Part shown: positions 8,589 through 17,193 of the stretch, piece by piece
Numbering within the stretch: position 1 is the first letter of the stretch
Layout of the letters: every line of letters begins with the position of its first letter
Made by a program: the position numbers and the translations under genes
The notes under the pieces: model-generated
Seen by the model: the letters and a program-made list of their open reading frames with translations, nothing else
Database searches by the model: none
What the model was told of the DNA's origin: nothing
Source: Microbulbifer sp. SAOS-129_SWC
Lineage (GTDB): Bacteria > Pseudomonadota > Gammaproteobacteria > Pseudomonadales > Cellvibrionaceae
Reading direction: 5' to 3'
Assembly: GCF_039696035.1 (NCBI RefSeq)
Contig: NZ_CP155567.1
Location: 1,855,001 to 1,919,000 of the forward strand
DNA: 64,000 nt

Positions 8589-9746
8589 TTAAAAACCGGC
8601 TGCAGTGGCCGCTCGGGACTGATCTGCAGAGACTTGCTCAATCGCGGTGACCACGGCGCGATCCCTGAGTTCGGACAGGATTTCGTCCAGCTCCAGTAGC
8701 TGCCAGCAGGCCGTGGCGCCGGTCGCCTGGTAATCCCCGCGCAGCATCTTGCGCGCGAGGGCCGCCGCCGGCGCTGCCGGTATCCAGGGGCCGTCGCCGT
8801 TCAGGCCGAGAACCTGCCACTGCCAAGTGGCAGGCTCGCTGCGCGCATTGTGCCCCGCGGCGCGGATGCGCATGCCGCCGTGCGGACTGCCACCGGGCCA
8901 GCGAGCCGCGAGGCGGTGGCCGAGGCGCGCGATCCAGGGCTTGGTCGCGGGGATCTGCAGCCGTGCCAGTTGCGCGCACAGTGCTAGACCCAGCTGCAGC
9001 GGCCGCGGCTGTACGCCGGTGCCGAAGCGCGCTGTACGCAGGCCGGGCAGGGCGCGGGGGCACAGTTCCAGGTCGGGCACATCAAAATTGCACAGCCAGC
9101 GCTCGCCCACCGGGTGAGCCAGGCTGGCGCGGCGCAGCTCTGTGCCGGTAAAGGTCTCGCGCCACTGGCCGTCGCGCAGCATCGGGAAGCCCTGGCCCAG
9201 GGCCTCGAAGCCGGCGCGCACCGTGGCCAGCCCGCGGGCGATGCGGTGGGCCGGGGCGATTTCCATCTCCACGCTCTCGATCTGCGGCAATTCGCGGCCG
9301 ATTTCCTTCAGCACGGCGGAGCTCAGCCCCGGCAGCGAGCTGGCGCCGGAGACCAGCGCAATGCCCGCCGCCTGGGCGGCCTTGTTGAGGCGCTGGAAGT
9401 CGCACACGAAGCGGCGCGCATCGGCGATATCGATATAGGGCACGCCGGCGTCGATACAAGCCTCGGCCACCCGGTAGTCACGGTTCTGGAAGGGGCCGGC
9501 ACAGTGGATCAGCAGGTCCAGGTGCAGGGATTTCAGCAGTGCGGCGAGGTTGACTGAATCCCGCTCGAGACGCAGGCCCTCCGCGGGGCAGGGGAGCTTG
9601 GATGCGCACAGCTCGGCCTTGAATTTGTCGCGCCCGGCAATGATCAGCTGGACATCTGGTTCGCTGCTGAGCAGTTGTGCAATGCGCGAGCCGAAGGTGC
9701 CGTAGCCCCCGAGTATCAGTACGCGTCTATTCAGGTTGTTCACCAT
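8589..9746 (-). CDS. Saccharopine dehydrogenase-like NAD(P)-binding protein
   Basis: 385 residues with an N-terminal Rossmann fold (RVLILGGYGTFGSRIAQLL, residues 8-26) and the conserved LLIHCAGPFQNRDYRVAEAC and GVPYIDIADARRFV segments of the saccharopine dehydrogenase/homospermidine synthase superfamily. The substrate cannot be named from sequence; members reduce many compounds. The gene is followed (toward lower coordinates) by a 101-bp gap before the GltB-like gene. Confidence 0.75.
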   Translation of the reverse strand: MVNNLNRRVLILGGYGTFGSRIAQLLSSEPDVQLIIAGRDKFKAELCASKLPCPAEGLRLERDSVNLAALLKSLHLDLLIHCAGPFQNRDYRVAEACIDAGVPYIDIADARRFVCDFQRLNKAAQAAGIALVSGASSLPGLSSAVLKEIGRELPQIESVEMEIAPAHRIARGLATVRAGFEALGQGFPMLRDGQWRETFTGTELRRASLAHPVGERWLCNFDVPDLELCPRALPGLRTARFGTGVQPRPLQLGLALCAQLARLQIPATKPWIARLGHRLAARWPGGSPHGGMRIRAAGHNARSEPATWQWQVLGLNGDGPWIPAAPAAALARKMLRGDYQATGATACWQLLELDEILSELRDRAVVTAIEQVSADQSRAATAAGF

Positions 9747-9911
9747 GGTGCCGTTTCAATCCGTTGCTGGTTCTACCGGCGCGCCGTGGCCGTGGCCGTG
9801 GCCGCGCGCCCGCATCTATCCGGTTCCCGATTCTTTGCCGTGCGCGTCACTCGCCGCGGCAGTGGACACTCCCGCAGCATGTACATGCCGGTTTCGCTCG
9901 ATTATCGGGCT

Positions 9912-10640
9912 TCAGGACTCGATCGGCCAGTGAACCAGTTCAAGGGAATGCGCATCGGCCTTGATACACCACCCTTCGGATCCCCAGTCACCGAGCACAA
10001 TCCGCTCGGCGGGCGCGCCATCGAGGGTAAATTGATGGCGCGCGGGCCTGTGGGTGTGGCCGTGGATCAGGGTGTGGACGCCGTGCTGGCGCATGATGGC
10101 GTCCACCTCGGCGGGGGTCACGTCCATGATGTCTTCGGCCTTGCGGCTGTTCATGGACTTGGAGGCGGCGCGGATTTGCGCGGCGATCTGGCGGCGCTCC
10201 GCCAGCGGCTTGGCCAATAGGGCGGCCTGCCAGTGGGGATCGCGCGCCTGGCGCCGGAACGCCATGTACTCCTCGTCGAGGGTACAGAGGCTGTCGCCGT
10301 GCATCAGCAGGACTTTCTGTCCGCCCAGGGTCACCAGACTCGGGTCCGGCAGCAATACCGCACCGGCGCGCTGGGCAAATGCCTGCCCCAGCAGGAAATC
10401 GCGGTTGCCGTGCATCAGGTAGACCTCGGCGCCGCCGCCGCTGTAGCGGCTCAGCTCTGCGGCCACTTCGGCCACCAGCGGTGCGTCGTCGTCATCGCCG
10501 ATCCAGACCTCGAAAAAGTCACCGAGAATATACAGGGCCTCGGCCCCGGCGGCGCGCCCGCGCAGGAAGTCGAAGAACGCGCGGGTGATGTCCGGGCGGT
10601 GCTCGTCCAGATGCAGGTCGGAGATCAGGTAGCTGGTCAA
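9912..10640 (-). CDS. lpxH: UDP-2,3-diacylglucosamine diphosphatase LpxH
   Basis: LpxH cleaves UDP-2,3-diacylglucosamine to lipid X and UMP, the fourth step of lipid A synthesis. All metallophosphoesterase motifs are present in order: SDLHLDEHRPD, GDFFEVWIGDDDD, MHGNRDFLLG, LMHGDSLCT and HGHTHRPARH. At 242 residues the length is normal and the protein acts at the cytoplasmic face of the inner membrane. The neighbour ppiB lies upstream on the same strand, the order seen in pseudomonads. Confidence 0.95.
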   Translation of the reverse strand: MTSYLISDLHLDEHRPDITRAFFDFLRGRAAGAEALYILGDFFEVWIGDDDDAPLVAEVAAELSRYSGGGAEVYLMHGNRDFLLGQAFAQRAGAVLLPDPSLVTLGGQKVLLMHGDSLCTLDEEYMAFRRQARDPHWQAALLAKPLAERRQIAAQIRAASKSMNSRKAEDIMDVTPAEVDAIMRQHGVHTLIHGHTHRPARHQFTLDGAPAERIVLGDWGSEGWCIKADAHSLELVHWPIES

Positions 10641-10672
10641 ACCCGTTCCTCAATTGGCAGGTGCAATAGGTT

Positions 10673-10724
10673 GTAGGAGCCTGCCCCGAACCTCTGGGCA
10701 ATCGCCTGCGGGGCAGGCTCCTAC
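10673..10724. repeat. Large GTAG-tipped inverted repeat (REP-like, family 2)
   Basis: GTAG plus GAGCCTGCCCC at 10673-10687 is exactly inverted at 10710-10724, with a 22-base loop. It lies between ppiB and lpxH. The symmetry, GTAG tips and intergenic place suggest a REP-type element; it may also weaken read-through. Confidence 0.6.
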
Positions 10725-10741
10725 AGTTTGGATAGCGAGAC

Positions 10742-11239
10742 TCAGTCTTCGGCGATGGTGATGCCGGTGATTTCGATGGTCTCCAGCGGTACATCCTGGT
10801 GGAATCCCTTGCTGCCGGTCTTGACGCCCTTGATCTTGTTGACCACATCCATGCCATCGACCACCTTGCCGAACACACAGTAGCCCCAGCCCTGCGCGTC
10901 TTTGGCGCGGAAGTTCAGGAAGTCGTTGTCTTTTACGTTGATGAAGAACTGGGAGCTGGCGGAGTGCGGGTCCATGGTGCGCGCCATGGCCAGGGTGCCG
11001 GTGTCGTTCTTGAGGCCGTTGTCGGCTTCGTTCTCGATGTTGTCACGGGCCGGCTTCTGTTCCATATCGGGGGTCATGCCGCCGCCCTGGATCATGAAGT
11101 TGTCGATCACCCGGTGAAAGATAGTGCCGGTGTAGAAGTCGTCACGGCAGTACTGCAGAAAGTTGGCCGCGGTCTTGGGGGCCTTGTCGAAATCCAGTTC
11201 GATGGCGATGTCGCCGTGGGTGGTGTGCAGGGTGATCAT
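10742..11239 (-). CDS. ppiB: Cytoplasmic peptidyl-prolyl cis-trans isomerase B (cyclophilin)
   Basis: This cyclophilin catalyses proline isomerization during folding. It has the canonical motifs [34 protein letters not shown] and [17 protein letters not shown] chose the start at 11239 ([16 protein letters not shown]), which gives 165 residues, the normal length; the longer version back to 11332 adds a basic segment with no homology. No signal peptide is present. It is divergent from glnS. Confidence 0.92.
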   Translation of the reverse strand: MITLHTTHGDIAIELDFDKAPKTAANFLQYCRDDFYTGTIFHRVIDNFMIQGGGMTPDMEQKPARDNIENEADNGLKNDTGTLAMARTMDPHSASSQFFINVKDNDFLNFRAKDAQGWGYCVFGKVVDGMDVVNKIKGVKTGSKGFHQDVPLETIEITGITIAED

Positions 11240-11458
11240 AAAACATCCTATTGGGTCGGTTAGGGGCGGCATAATACCGTGTCGCCGCTGCCTGTGAAAC
11301 GGCAATGCGGGCCCGGGCGCCGGCCTGGCCAAAAAATGAACTGCGCCCGCTGCTGGCCCGGACGCACCCGGGAAAGTCCCACTGACAAACCGATATTCTG
11401 TGCTTCAACTAGGCTATAATCCGCCGCTTACATTCGCAGAGCTGTAATAGAGAATCCT

Positions 11459-13132
11459 ATGACATCCGAGAGCAAGCCCGCTCACTTCTTGCAGAACATT
11501 ATTCGCGAAGACCTGGCCGAGAGCCGGGTTTCCCAGCTGGCCACGCGCTTTCCGCCGGAGCCGAATGGCTACCTGCATATCGGCCACGCCAAATCGATCT
11601 GCCTGAATTTTGGCCTGGCGCAGGAGTTTGACGGCACCTGCAACCTGCGCTTCGATGACACCAACCCGGCCAAGGAAGAAGAGGAGTTCGTCGGTGCGAT
11701 CAAGCGCGACGTGAGCTGGCTCGGCTTCGAGTGGAACGGCGACGTCCGCTATACCTCGGATTACTTTGACCAGCTGCATGAGTGGGCCCTGCACCTGATC
11801 AAAGAAGGAAAGGCCTATGTCTGCGACCTGTCCCCGGAAGAGGCGCGCCACTACCGCGGTACCCTGACCGAGCCGGGCAGGAACAGCCCTTTCCGCGACC
11901 GCAGTGTCGAGGAGAACCTGGCGCTGTTCGAGCGCATGCGCAACGGCGAGTTTGACGAGGGCCAGTGCAGCCTGCGTGCCAAGATCGATATGGCCGCGCC
12001 GAACATCAATCTGCGCGACCCGATCATCTATCGCATCAAGAAGATGGCCCATCACCAGACCGGTGACAAATGGTGCATCTACCCCAGCTACGACTTCGCC
12101 CATGGCCAGTCGGACGCGCTCGAGGGTATTACCCATTCCATCTGCACGCTGGAATTCGAGGACCACAAGCCGCTGTACGACTGGTTTATCGAAAACCTGC
12201 CGGTACCGGCGCGCCCGCGCCAGTACGAGTTCGCGCGCCTGAACCTGAACTACACCGTGGTCTCCAAGCGCAAGCTCAAGCAGCTGGTGGACGAGGGTCA
12301 CGTGGACGGCTGGGACGACCCGCGCATGCCGACCCTGTCCGGCCAGCGTCGCCGCGGCGTTACGCCGGCGGCGATCCGCAATTTCTGCGAGATGATCGGC
12401 GTCACCCGTTCCGACTCGGTGGTGGATGTGGGGATGCTGGAATACTGCATCCGCGACGACCTCGACAAGCGGGCGCCGCGCGCCATGTGTGTACTGGAAC
12501 CGCTCAAGGTTACCTTGAAGAACTATCCGGCCGGCCAGCGCGAAGTGTTGAGCGCGCCCGGCCACCCGGTACGCGACGACCTGCCAGCGCGCGAGCTGCC
12601 GTTTAGCGGCACCGTGTATATCGAGAAAGAGGACTTCCGCGAGGAAGCCAACAAGAAATACAAGCGCCTGGTATTGGGGAAGAAAGTACGCCTGCGTAAC
12701 GCCTATGTGATCCAGGCCGAGGAAGTGGTCAAGGACGCGAATGGCGAGATTGTCGAAGTGATCTGTTCCGTGGATCTGGACACGCTGGGTGTGGACCCGG
12801 CTGACGGGGTCAAGCCGAAGGGCGTGATCCACTGGGTGTCCGCCGATGACTGCGTCAATTGCGAGGTGCGCCTCTACGACCGCCTGTTCGACGACGCGGC
12901 GCCGGACGCCGGTGGCAAGAACTTCCTCGAGCATGTCAATCCGGACAACCTCACCGTGCTGACCGGGTGCAAGGCGGAAAAAGGCCTGGCCGGGGCCGAG
13001 CCGGAGCAGGGCTACCAGTTTGAGCGCCAGGGGTATTTCTGTCGCGACAACAAGTACGGCACGGCGGACAAGCCGGTATTTAACCGCACCATTGGCCTGC
13101 GCGATTCGTGGGCCAAGGAACAGAACAAGTAG
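11459..13132 (+). CDS. glnS: Glutaminyl-tRNA synthetase
   Basis: This class I synthetase charges tRNA-Gln. The HIGH signature is in [17 protein letters not shown] (about residues 30-46) and the KMSKS-type loop is VVSKRKL (near residue 266), as in E. coli GlnRS. The anticodon-binding beta-barrels fill the C-terminal third. Length (557) is normal. Glutaminyl-tRNA synthetase instead of GatCAB is typical of gammaproteobacteria. cysS follows on the same strand. Confidence 0.97.
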   Translation: MTSESKPAHFLQNIIREDLAESRVSQLATRFPPEPNGYLHIGHAKSICLNFGLAQEFDGTCNLRFDDTNPAKEEEEFVGAIKRDVSWLGFEWNGDVRYTSDYFDQLHEWALHLIKEGKAYVCDLSPEEARHYRGTLTEPGRNSPFRDRSVEENLALFERMRNGEFDEGQCSLRAKIDMAAPNINLRDPIIYRIKKMAHHQTGDKWCIYPSYDFAHGQSDALEGITHSICTLEFEDHKPLYDWFIENLPVPARPRQYEFARLNLNYTVVSKRKLKQLVDEGHVDGWDDPRMPTLSGQRRRGVTPAAIRNFCEMIGVTRSDSVVDVGMLEYCIRDDLDKRAPRAMCVLEPLKVTLKNYPAGQREVLSAPGHPVRDDLPARELPFSGTVYIEKEDFREEANKKYKRLVLGKKVRLRNAYVIQAEEVVKDANGEIVEVICSVDLDTLGVDPADGVKPKGVIHWVSADDCVNCEVRLYDRLFDDAAPDAGGKNFLEHVNPDNLTVLTGCKAEKGLAGAEPEQGYQFERQGYFCRDNKYGTADKPVFNRTIGLRDSWAKEQNK

Positions 13133-13149
13133 CACGGAAGCTTTCCGGG

Positions 13150-13167
13150 TTCCGGCGCAAGCCGGAA
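13150..13167. repeat. Short palindrome in glnS-cysS gap
   Basis: TTCCGGC, loop GCAA, GCCGGAA: a perfect 7-bp stem just after glnS. No U-run follows, so it looks more like a dispersed palindrome than a strong terminator. Confidence 0.4.
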
Positions 13168-13216
13168 TCCGGGGGCCCCGAGCTCGCTGAATGCACCCAA
13201 TACGCAATCGAATTTT

Positions 13217-14599
13217 ATGGCTTTACAGCTCTACAACACGTTTTCCGGAAAGAAAGAAGTCTTCAAGCCGCTGGTGGACGACCGCGTGCGCATGTACGTG
13301 TGTGGCCCCACCGTGTACAACCGCGTGCATATCGGCAATGCACGCCCGGTGGTGGTGTTCGATACCCTCTACCGGCTGCTGAAGAAAAACTTCAGCGACG
13401 TAATCTACGCGCGCAATATCACCGATATCGACGACAAGATCATGAAGGCCGCGCGCGACAACGGCGAGGAGATCGGCGTACTGTCGGCGCGCTTCGCCCA
13501 GGCCTATGCCGAGGATATGGCCGCGCTCAACAATCTCGAGCCGGACATCATTCCCTACGCGACCGCGCACCTGCCGGAAATGATCGACATGATCGCGCGG
13601 CTGATCGACAAGGGGCACGCCTACGCCGCGGAGGGCCACGTGCTCTTCGCGGTGGACTCGATGCCCGAGTACGGCCAGCTGTCCAAGCGCTCGCTCGACG
13701 ACATGCTCGCCGGTGCGCGGGTGGAAGTCGCCCCCTATAAGAAATACGCCGGCGACTTCGTGCTGTGGAAACCGTCGAAAGAGGACGAGCCCGGTTGGGA
13801 CAGCCCCTGGGGTCGCGGACGCCCCGGCTGGCACCTGGAGTGCTCGGCGATGATCAAGAAGCACCTCGGCGACACCATCGATATCCACGGTGGTGGCCGC
13901 GATCTGACCTTCCCGCATCACGAAAACGAGCGCGCGCAGAGCTGCTGCGCCAACGGTGTCGACTTTGTGCGCTACTGGATGCACAACGGCTATGTGAATA
14001 TCAACGGCGAGAAGATGTCCAAGTCACTGGGCAACTTCCGCATGGTCAAGGATCTGCTGCAGCACTACCCGGGTGAAGTACTGCGCTTCGCGCTGTTGTC
14101 CGCGCACTACCGCTCGGAGTTGAACTTCAGCGGCGACCTGCTCGACCAGGCCAGCCGTACGCTGGATTCCCTCTACGGCGCGCTGCGCGAAACAGAGGCG
14201 CTCGAGGCTGCCGCTGCCGACCTGGACGGCTCCGCGTTTATGGCCGCGCTTGAAGATGATCTGAATACGCCGATCGCGATCAGCGAGTTGCACCAGATCG
14301 CCCGGGAACTCAACAAGGCCGACGCTGCCGAAAAGCCGGTGCTGAAAGGCAAACTGCTGGCCGCCGGCGCTATGCTCGGTATCCTGCAGCAGGACCCGGA
14401 AGCCTGGTTCAAGCAGGCCCGTGGCGGCGAGACCGATGAGGCCATCGGTGAGGACGCGATCGAAGCGCTGATCGCCGAGCGTGCCCAGAGTAAAAAAGAC
14501 CGAAACTTCGCCCGCGCCGATGAGATTCGCGAGGAGCTCAAAGCGAACGGCGTGGTGCTGGAAGACAGCCGCGAAGGCACCAAATGGAGAAGGGAATAA
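13217..14599 (+). CDS. cysS: Cysteinyl-tRNA synthetase
   Basis: This class I synthetase charges tRNA-Cys. The zinc-site Cys and HIGH region ([18 protein letters not shown], residues 26-43), the second zinc region ([18 protein letters not shown]) and the [10 protein letters not shown] loop are all present. Length (460) is normal. In Pseudomonas folD lies next after cysS, whereas here the Wadjet system and other genes intervene. Confidence 0.97.
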   Translation: MALQLYNTFSGKKEVFKPLVDDRVRMYVCGPTVYNRVHIGNARPVVVFDTLYRLLKKNFSDVIYARNITDIDDKIMKAARDNGEEIGVLSARFAQAYAEDMAALNNLEPDIIPYATAHLPEMIDMIARLIDKGHAYAAEGHVLFAVDSMPEYGQLSKRSLDDMLAGARVEVAPYKKYAGDFVLWKPSKEDEPGWDSPWGRGRPGWHLECSAMIKKHLGDTIDIHGGGRDLTFPHHENERAQSCCANGVDFVRYWMHNGYVNINGEKMSKSLGNFRMVKDLLQHYPGEVLRFALLSAHYRSELNFSGDLLDQASRTLDSLYGALRETEALEAAAADLDGSAFMAALEDDLNTPIAISELHQIARELNKADAAEKPVLKGKLLAAGAMLGILQQDPEAWFKQARGGETDEAIGEDAIEALIAERAQSKKDRNFARADEIREELKANGVVLEDSREGTKWRRE

Positions 14600-14616
14600 C
14601 ACCCCACCCCTACAGC

Positions 14617-14676
14617 ATGGGCAAAGCGCAGCGTGCCCATCGGACCCGGTTGATGGGCACGCTGCGCTTTGCCCAT
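14617..14676. repeat. 24-bp perfect inverted repeat (REP-like, family 3)
   Basis: A 24-base arm at 14617-14640 (beginning ATGGGCAAAGCG) is perfectly inverted at 14653-14676 with a 12-base loop, and CCTAC follows on the right side. It sits between cysS and the DUF3012 lipoprotein gene. The extreme symmetry suggests a mobile palindrome of the REP/BIME kind. Confidence 0.6.
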
Positions 14677-14704
14677 CCTACGAAATAGAAAAACAGAATA
14701 CGCC

Positions 14705-14893
14705 ATGAAAAAAGTATTGATCCTCACCACTGCCATCGCCGCCCTCGTCACCCTGACCGCCTGCGAACCCGAGCGCGGCTCCAAAGAGTGGTGCGAGAAA
14801 ATGGACGATATGCCCAAGGGCGAATGGACCATGAACGACGCCACCGACTACACCAAGTACTGCGTGTTCAACCAGAAGCCCGAAGAAAAATAA
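14705..14893 (+). CDS. DUF3012 small lipoprotein
   Basis: 62 residues. The N-terminus is a lipoprotein signal (MKKVLILTTAIAALVTLTAC) with the lipobox Cys at residue 20. The rest carries the DUF3012 pattern (GSKEWCEKM...PKGEWTMNDATDYTKYCV). Function is unknown. ATG 14705 was preferred over the ORF extension upstream because it begins the signal peptide. It ends 15 bases before jetA. Confidence 0.8.
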   Translation: MKKVLILTTAIAALVTLTACEPERGSKEWCEKMDDMPKGEWTMNDATDYTKYCVFNQKPEEK

Positions 14894-14908
14894 GCGGACA
14901 TCGCACCG

Positions 14909-16336
14909 TTGTTTTTCGATGATAAATACCAGCACTTCTTCCGCCCGCTCACCGGCAAGTACCGCGAGCAGGTGGTGGAGTGTCTGCGTCTGCTCTACGA
15001 GCGCCTGTACACCGCCAAGGCGGACTACGGCGAATCGCTCGCGCGTGAACAGATCCTGGAGATCTTCGCCGAAGCCCTGACCCGTGCGCCGCAGTTGGAT
15101 AGCGACGAGTACACTTCTGAGAATGAAAGCCGCTTCCGCAACCTGCGTGAACAGGCCGTGTGGGTGCTGAACAGCCTGGTGGAATACGGCTGGCTGGAAA
15201 AGCAGGTGGACAGCGCCACGCTCACCGCCAGCTATCCGTTCAGCCGCCGCGGCCGCCTGTTCACCCAGCCTTTGATTGAAGTGAACAGCACCCGCGTGCG
15301 CACCCGCCACCGCAACACCCGCAACACCCTCAACGCGCTGGAAGCCTTCGCCACGCGAGGGGAAGTGCACGACCTGATCGATGCCTGGGAATACTCAGAG
15401 CGCATCGTCGCCGACTTCACCGATATGATCGCGGAGCTGGAAGAGCGCAAGCGCGAACTGGTGCGGGAAGTGGAAGCGCAGTTGCTGGTGCAGCAGGCCA
15501 CCGACGAGTTCTTCTCGTTTATGGAGAGCCGCTTCCAGCCGGATCTGGCTATCCGCCTGTCCGCCGACAGTGTGGAAAAACACCGCGATGCGATCGGCAA
15601 GGTGATCGGCCGCATTCGCCGCAAGGAGAAAGAGCGCAAGGCGGAGTGGGAGAGGCGCCTGCGGCAACTGCTGCCGGAACTGGTGGAACCGGGCCGCTCA
15701 CTGTTGTGGCTGATGCTCGACACCATCGAGGACCGCATGCAGCGCGCCTGCGAAGTCAAACTGCCGGCGCTGCGCCGCGCGCTGCAGGGCTTTACCAAGC
15801 GCGCCGATATCATCATTCGCCAGCTCAGCTACCTGCACAGCCAGTCCGAGGGCGAGTTCGCCGACCTGTGCCAGCGACTCGGCGACAGCGCGGCCAAGCC
15901 CGAACTGCTGGCGCGCCTCGGCGATGAGCTGGGCGGTTTCCAGCTGCGCCTGTTCGACCCCAGGCAGACCCAGTTGTGGAGTCGCAGCCGTCGCCAGCCG
16001 GTGAATACGCGCGTGGAGGAAGTCGAAGCGATCGGCGACGACAATCGCCGCGATATCCTGCTGCAGCAGCTGCTCGACCAGGCCTTCAACTTCAACAGCG
16101 GCGACCTGCGCGATTACCTGCGGCGCTCGCTCGGCCGCGGCCAGCGCATCAACAGCCGCGACCTGCCGCTGAAAGACGCCCGCGACCTGCTGGCCATGAG
16201 CCATGCACTGGAAGCGGCCGCGGTCAACCAGAGCGGTGCCGCCGCGCTGACGGTGGAATTTACCGGCGCGACGGCGAGTAACGATTACTTCGACCAGTTC
16301 GATGAGTACGTGATCGAATTTAAAGAATCCGACTGA
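14909..16336 (+). CDS. jetA: Wadjet system kleisin JetA (MksF-like)
   Basis: 475 residues, all-helical with winged-helix character at the N-terminus (FFDDKYQHFFRPLTGKYREQVVECLRLLYERLY), matching the Wadjet JetA/MksF family. In this SMC complex the kleisin bridges the JetC heads and holds JetB. The start is TTG at 14909 (no ATG is in frame nearby, and the Shine-Dalgarno is weak). It is first of the jetABCD cluster; a 62-bp gap containing a small palindrome separates it from jetB. Confidence 0.85.
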   Translation: MFFDDKYQHFFRPLTGKYREQVVECLRLLYERLYTAKADYGESLAREQILEIFAEALTRAPQLDSDEYTSENESRFRNLREQAVWVLNSLVEYGWLEKQVDSATLTASYPFSRRGRLFTQPLIEVNSTRVRTRHRNTRNTLNALEAFATRGEVHDLIDAWEYSERIVADFTDMIAELEERKRELVREVEAQLLVQQATDEFFSFMESRFQPDLAIRLSADSVEKHRDAIGKVIGRIRRKEKERKAEWERRLRQLLPELVEPGRSLLWLMLDTIEDRMQRACEVKLPALRRALQGFTKRADIIIRQLSYLHSQSEGEFADLCQRLGDSAAKPELLARLGDELGGFQLRLFDPRQTQLWSRSRRQPVNTRVEEVEAIGDDNRRDILLQQLLDQAFNFNSGDLRDYLRRSLGRGQRINSRDLPLKDARDLLAMSHALEAAAVNQSGAAALTVEFTGATASNDYFDQFDEYVIEFKESD

Positions 16337-16342
16337 ATAAAT

Positions 16343-16360
16343 CGTAGGGTGCACCCTACG
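16343..16360. repeat. 18-bp perfect palindrome in jetA-jetB gap
   Basis: CGTAGGGTGCACCCTACG is fully self-complementary and carries GTAG at both ends. It lies inside the jet operon and is another of the GTAG-type palindromes found in the chromosomal half of the window. Confidence 0.55.
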
Positions 16361-16398
16361 AGATCAACCGACTGCACTATTGGTAGAGAAATAACAAA

Positions 16399-17193
16399 GT
16401 GATTGAACAGGCCCTCGAAGAAGCGCTGGAGCAGTGCAAGGTCACCCGCGGGGAATTTTCCGAGTTGCTGGTGCGCCTGCTCGACTACGGTGTCATCTGC
16501 CGCGATGAGAGCCAGGTTGAAACGCTGCTCTACGACCGTTTCCAGCGCTGTGAGCCGCTGATTCGCGAGTGGCTGGCACCGCTGGGGCTGCGTCTGCAGC
16601 ACGACAGTCGTTTCCAGTTTATTCGTGTCTACCCGCCCGGCGCCGAAGTGCCGGGACTGCCGGACCAGGACGAGCCGCACCACGGCGGCCTGCGTGCGCG
16701 GCTGAGCCAGCAGGAGGTGGCCGCGATCCTGGTGCTGCGGGTGGAATACGACAAGGCGCTACGGGAGGGGCAGGTGGACGAGAACGGCTGCGCGGCCCTG
16801 TCCCTTGAGGCGCTCGAGCTGGGACTGCGCAATCTGCTGAAAATGTCGCTGCCGGACAAACTGGCGGAACGGCAGAAGCTGCTGAAAAAACTGCGTCAGC
16901 TGCGCCTGGTACAGCTGCCCGGCGAAGACACCGAAAGTCTCGCCGAAACCTGGCTGCGGGTGCGCCCGACGGTTGCGCATTTCGTTACCGAGGCCACGCT
17001 GCAGCAGCTGTTCGATGGCCTGCCGGACGAAGTGGCGCAAGAGCCCGCGACGCAGGGTGAACCCGAGCCGCGCATTACGCCGGACAGCGAAGATCACAGC
17101 CTCTTCGCCGCCGGTGGTGCAGAGGAAGACTCCGGCGTGGACGAAGCGCCGGGCGCTGTGGAAGTAGAAGAGGAGCGCGCAAGTGTTTCTTAA
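16399..17193 (+). CDS. jetB: Wadjet system protein JetB (MksE-like, DUF4194)
   Basis: 264 residues with the DUF4194/MksE pattern (VIEQALEEALEQC...FSELLVRLLDYGVI, RFQFIRVYPPGAEVP). MksE-type KITE proteins bind the kleisin in SMC complexes. Start GTG 16399. The acidic C-terminal tail overlaps the jetC start by 11 bases, which implies tight translational coupling of the two subunits. Confidence 0.85.
   Translation: MIEQALEEALEQCKVTRGEFSELLVRLLDYGVICRDESQVETLLYDRFQRCEPLIREWLAPLGLRLQHDSRFQFIRVYPPGAEVPGLPDQDEPHHGGLRARLSQQEVAAILVLRVEYDKALREGQVDENGCAALSLEALELGLRNLLKMSLPDKLAERQKLLKKLRQLRLVQLPGEDTESLAETWLRVRPTVAHFVTEATLQQLFDGLPDEVAQEPATQGEPEPRITPDSEDHSLFAAGGAEEDSGVDEAPGAVEVEEERASVS

Noticed and set aside
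9784..9810. Short GTGGCC tandem repeat between lpxH and the saccharopine-type gene
   Set aside because: Only three units of a GC-rich hexamer; no sign of function.
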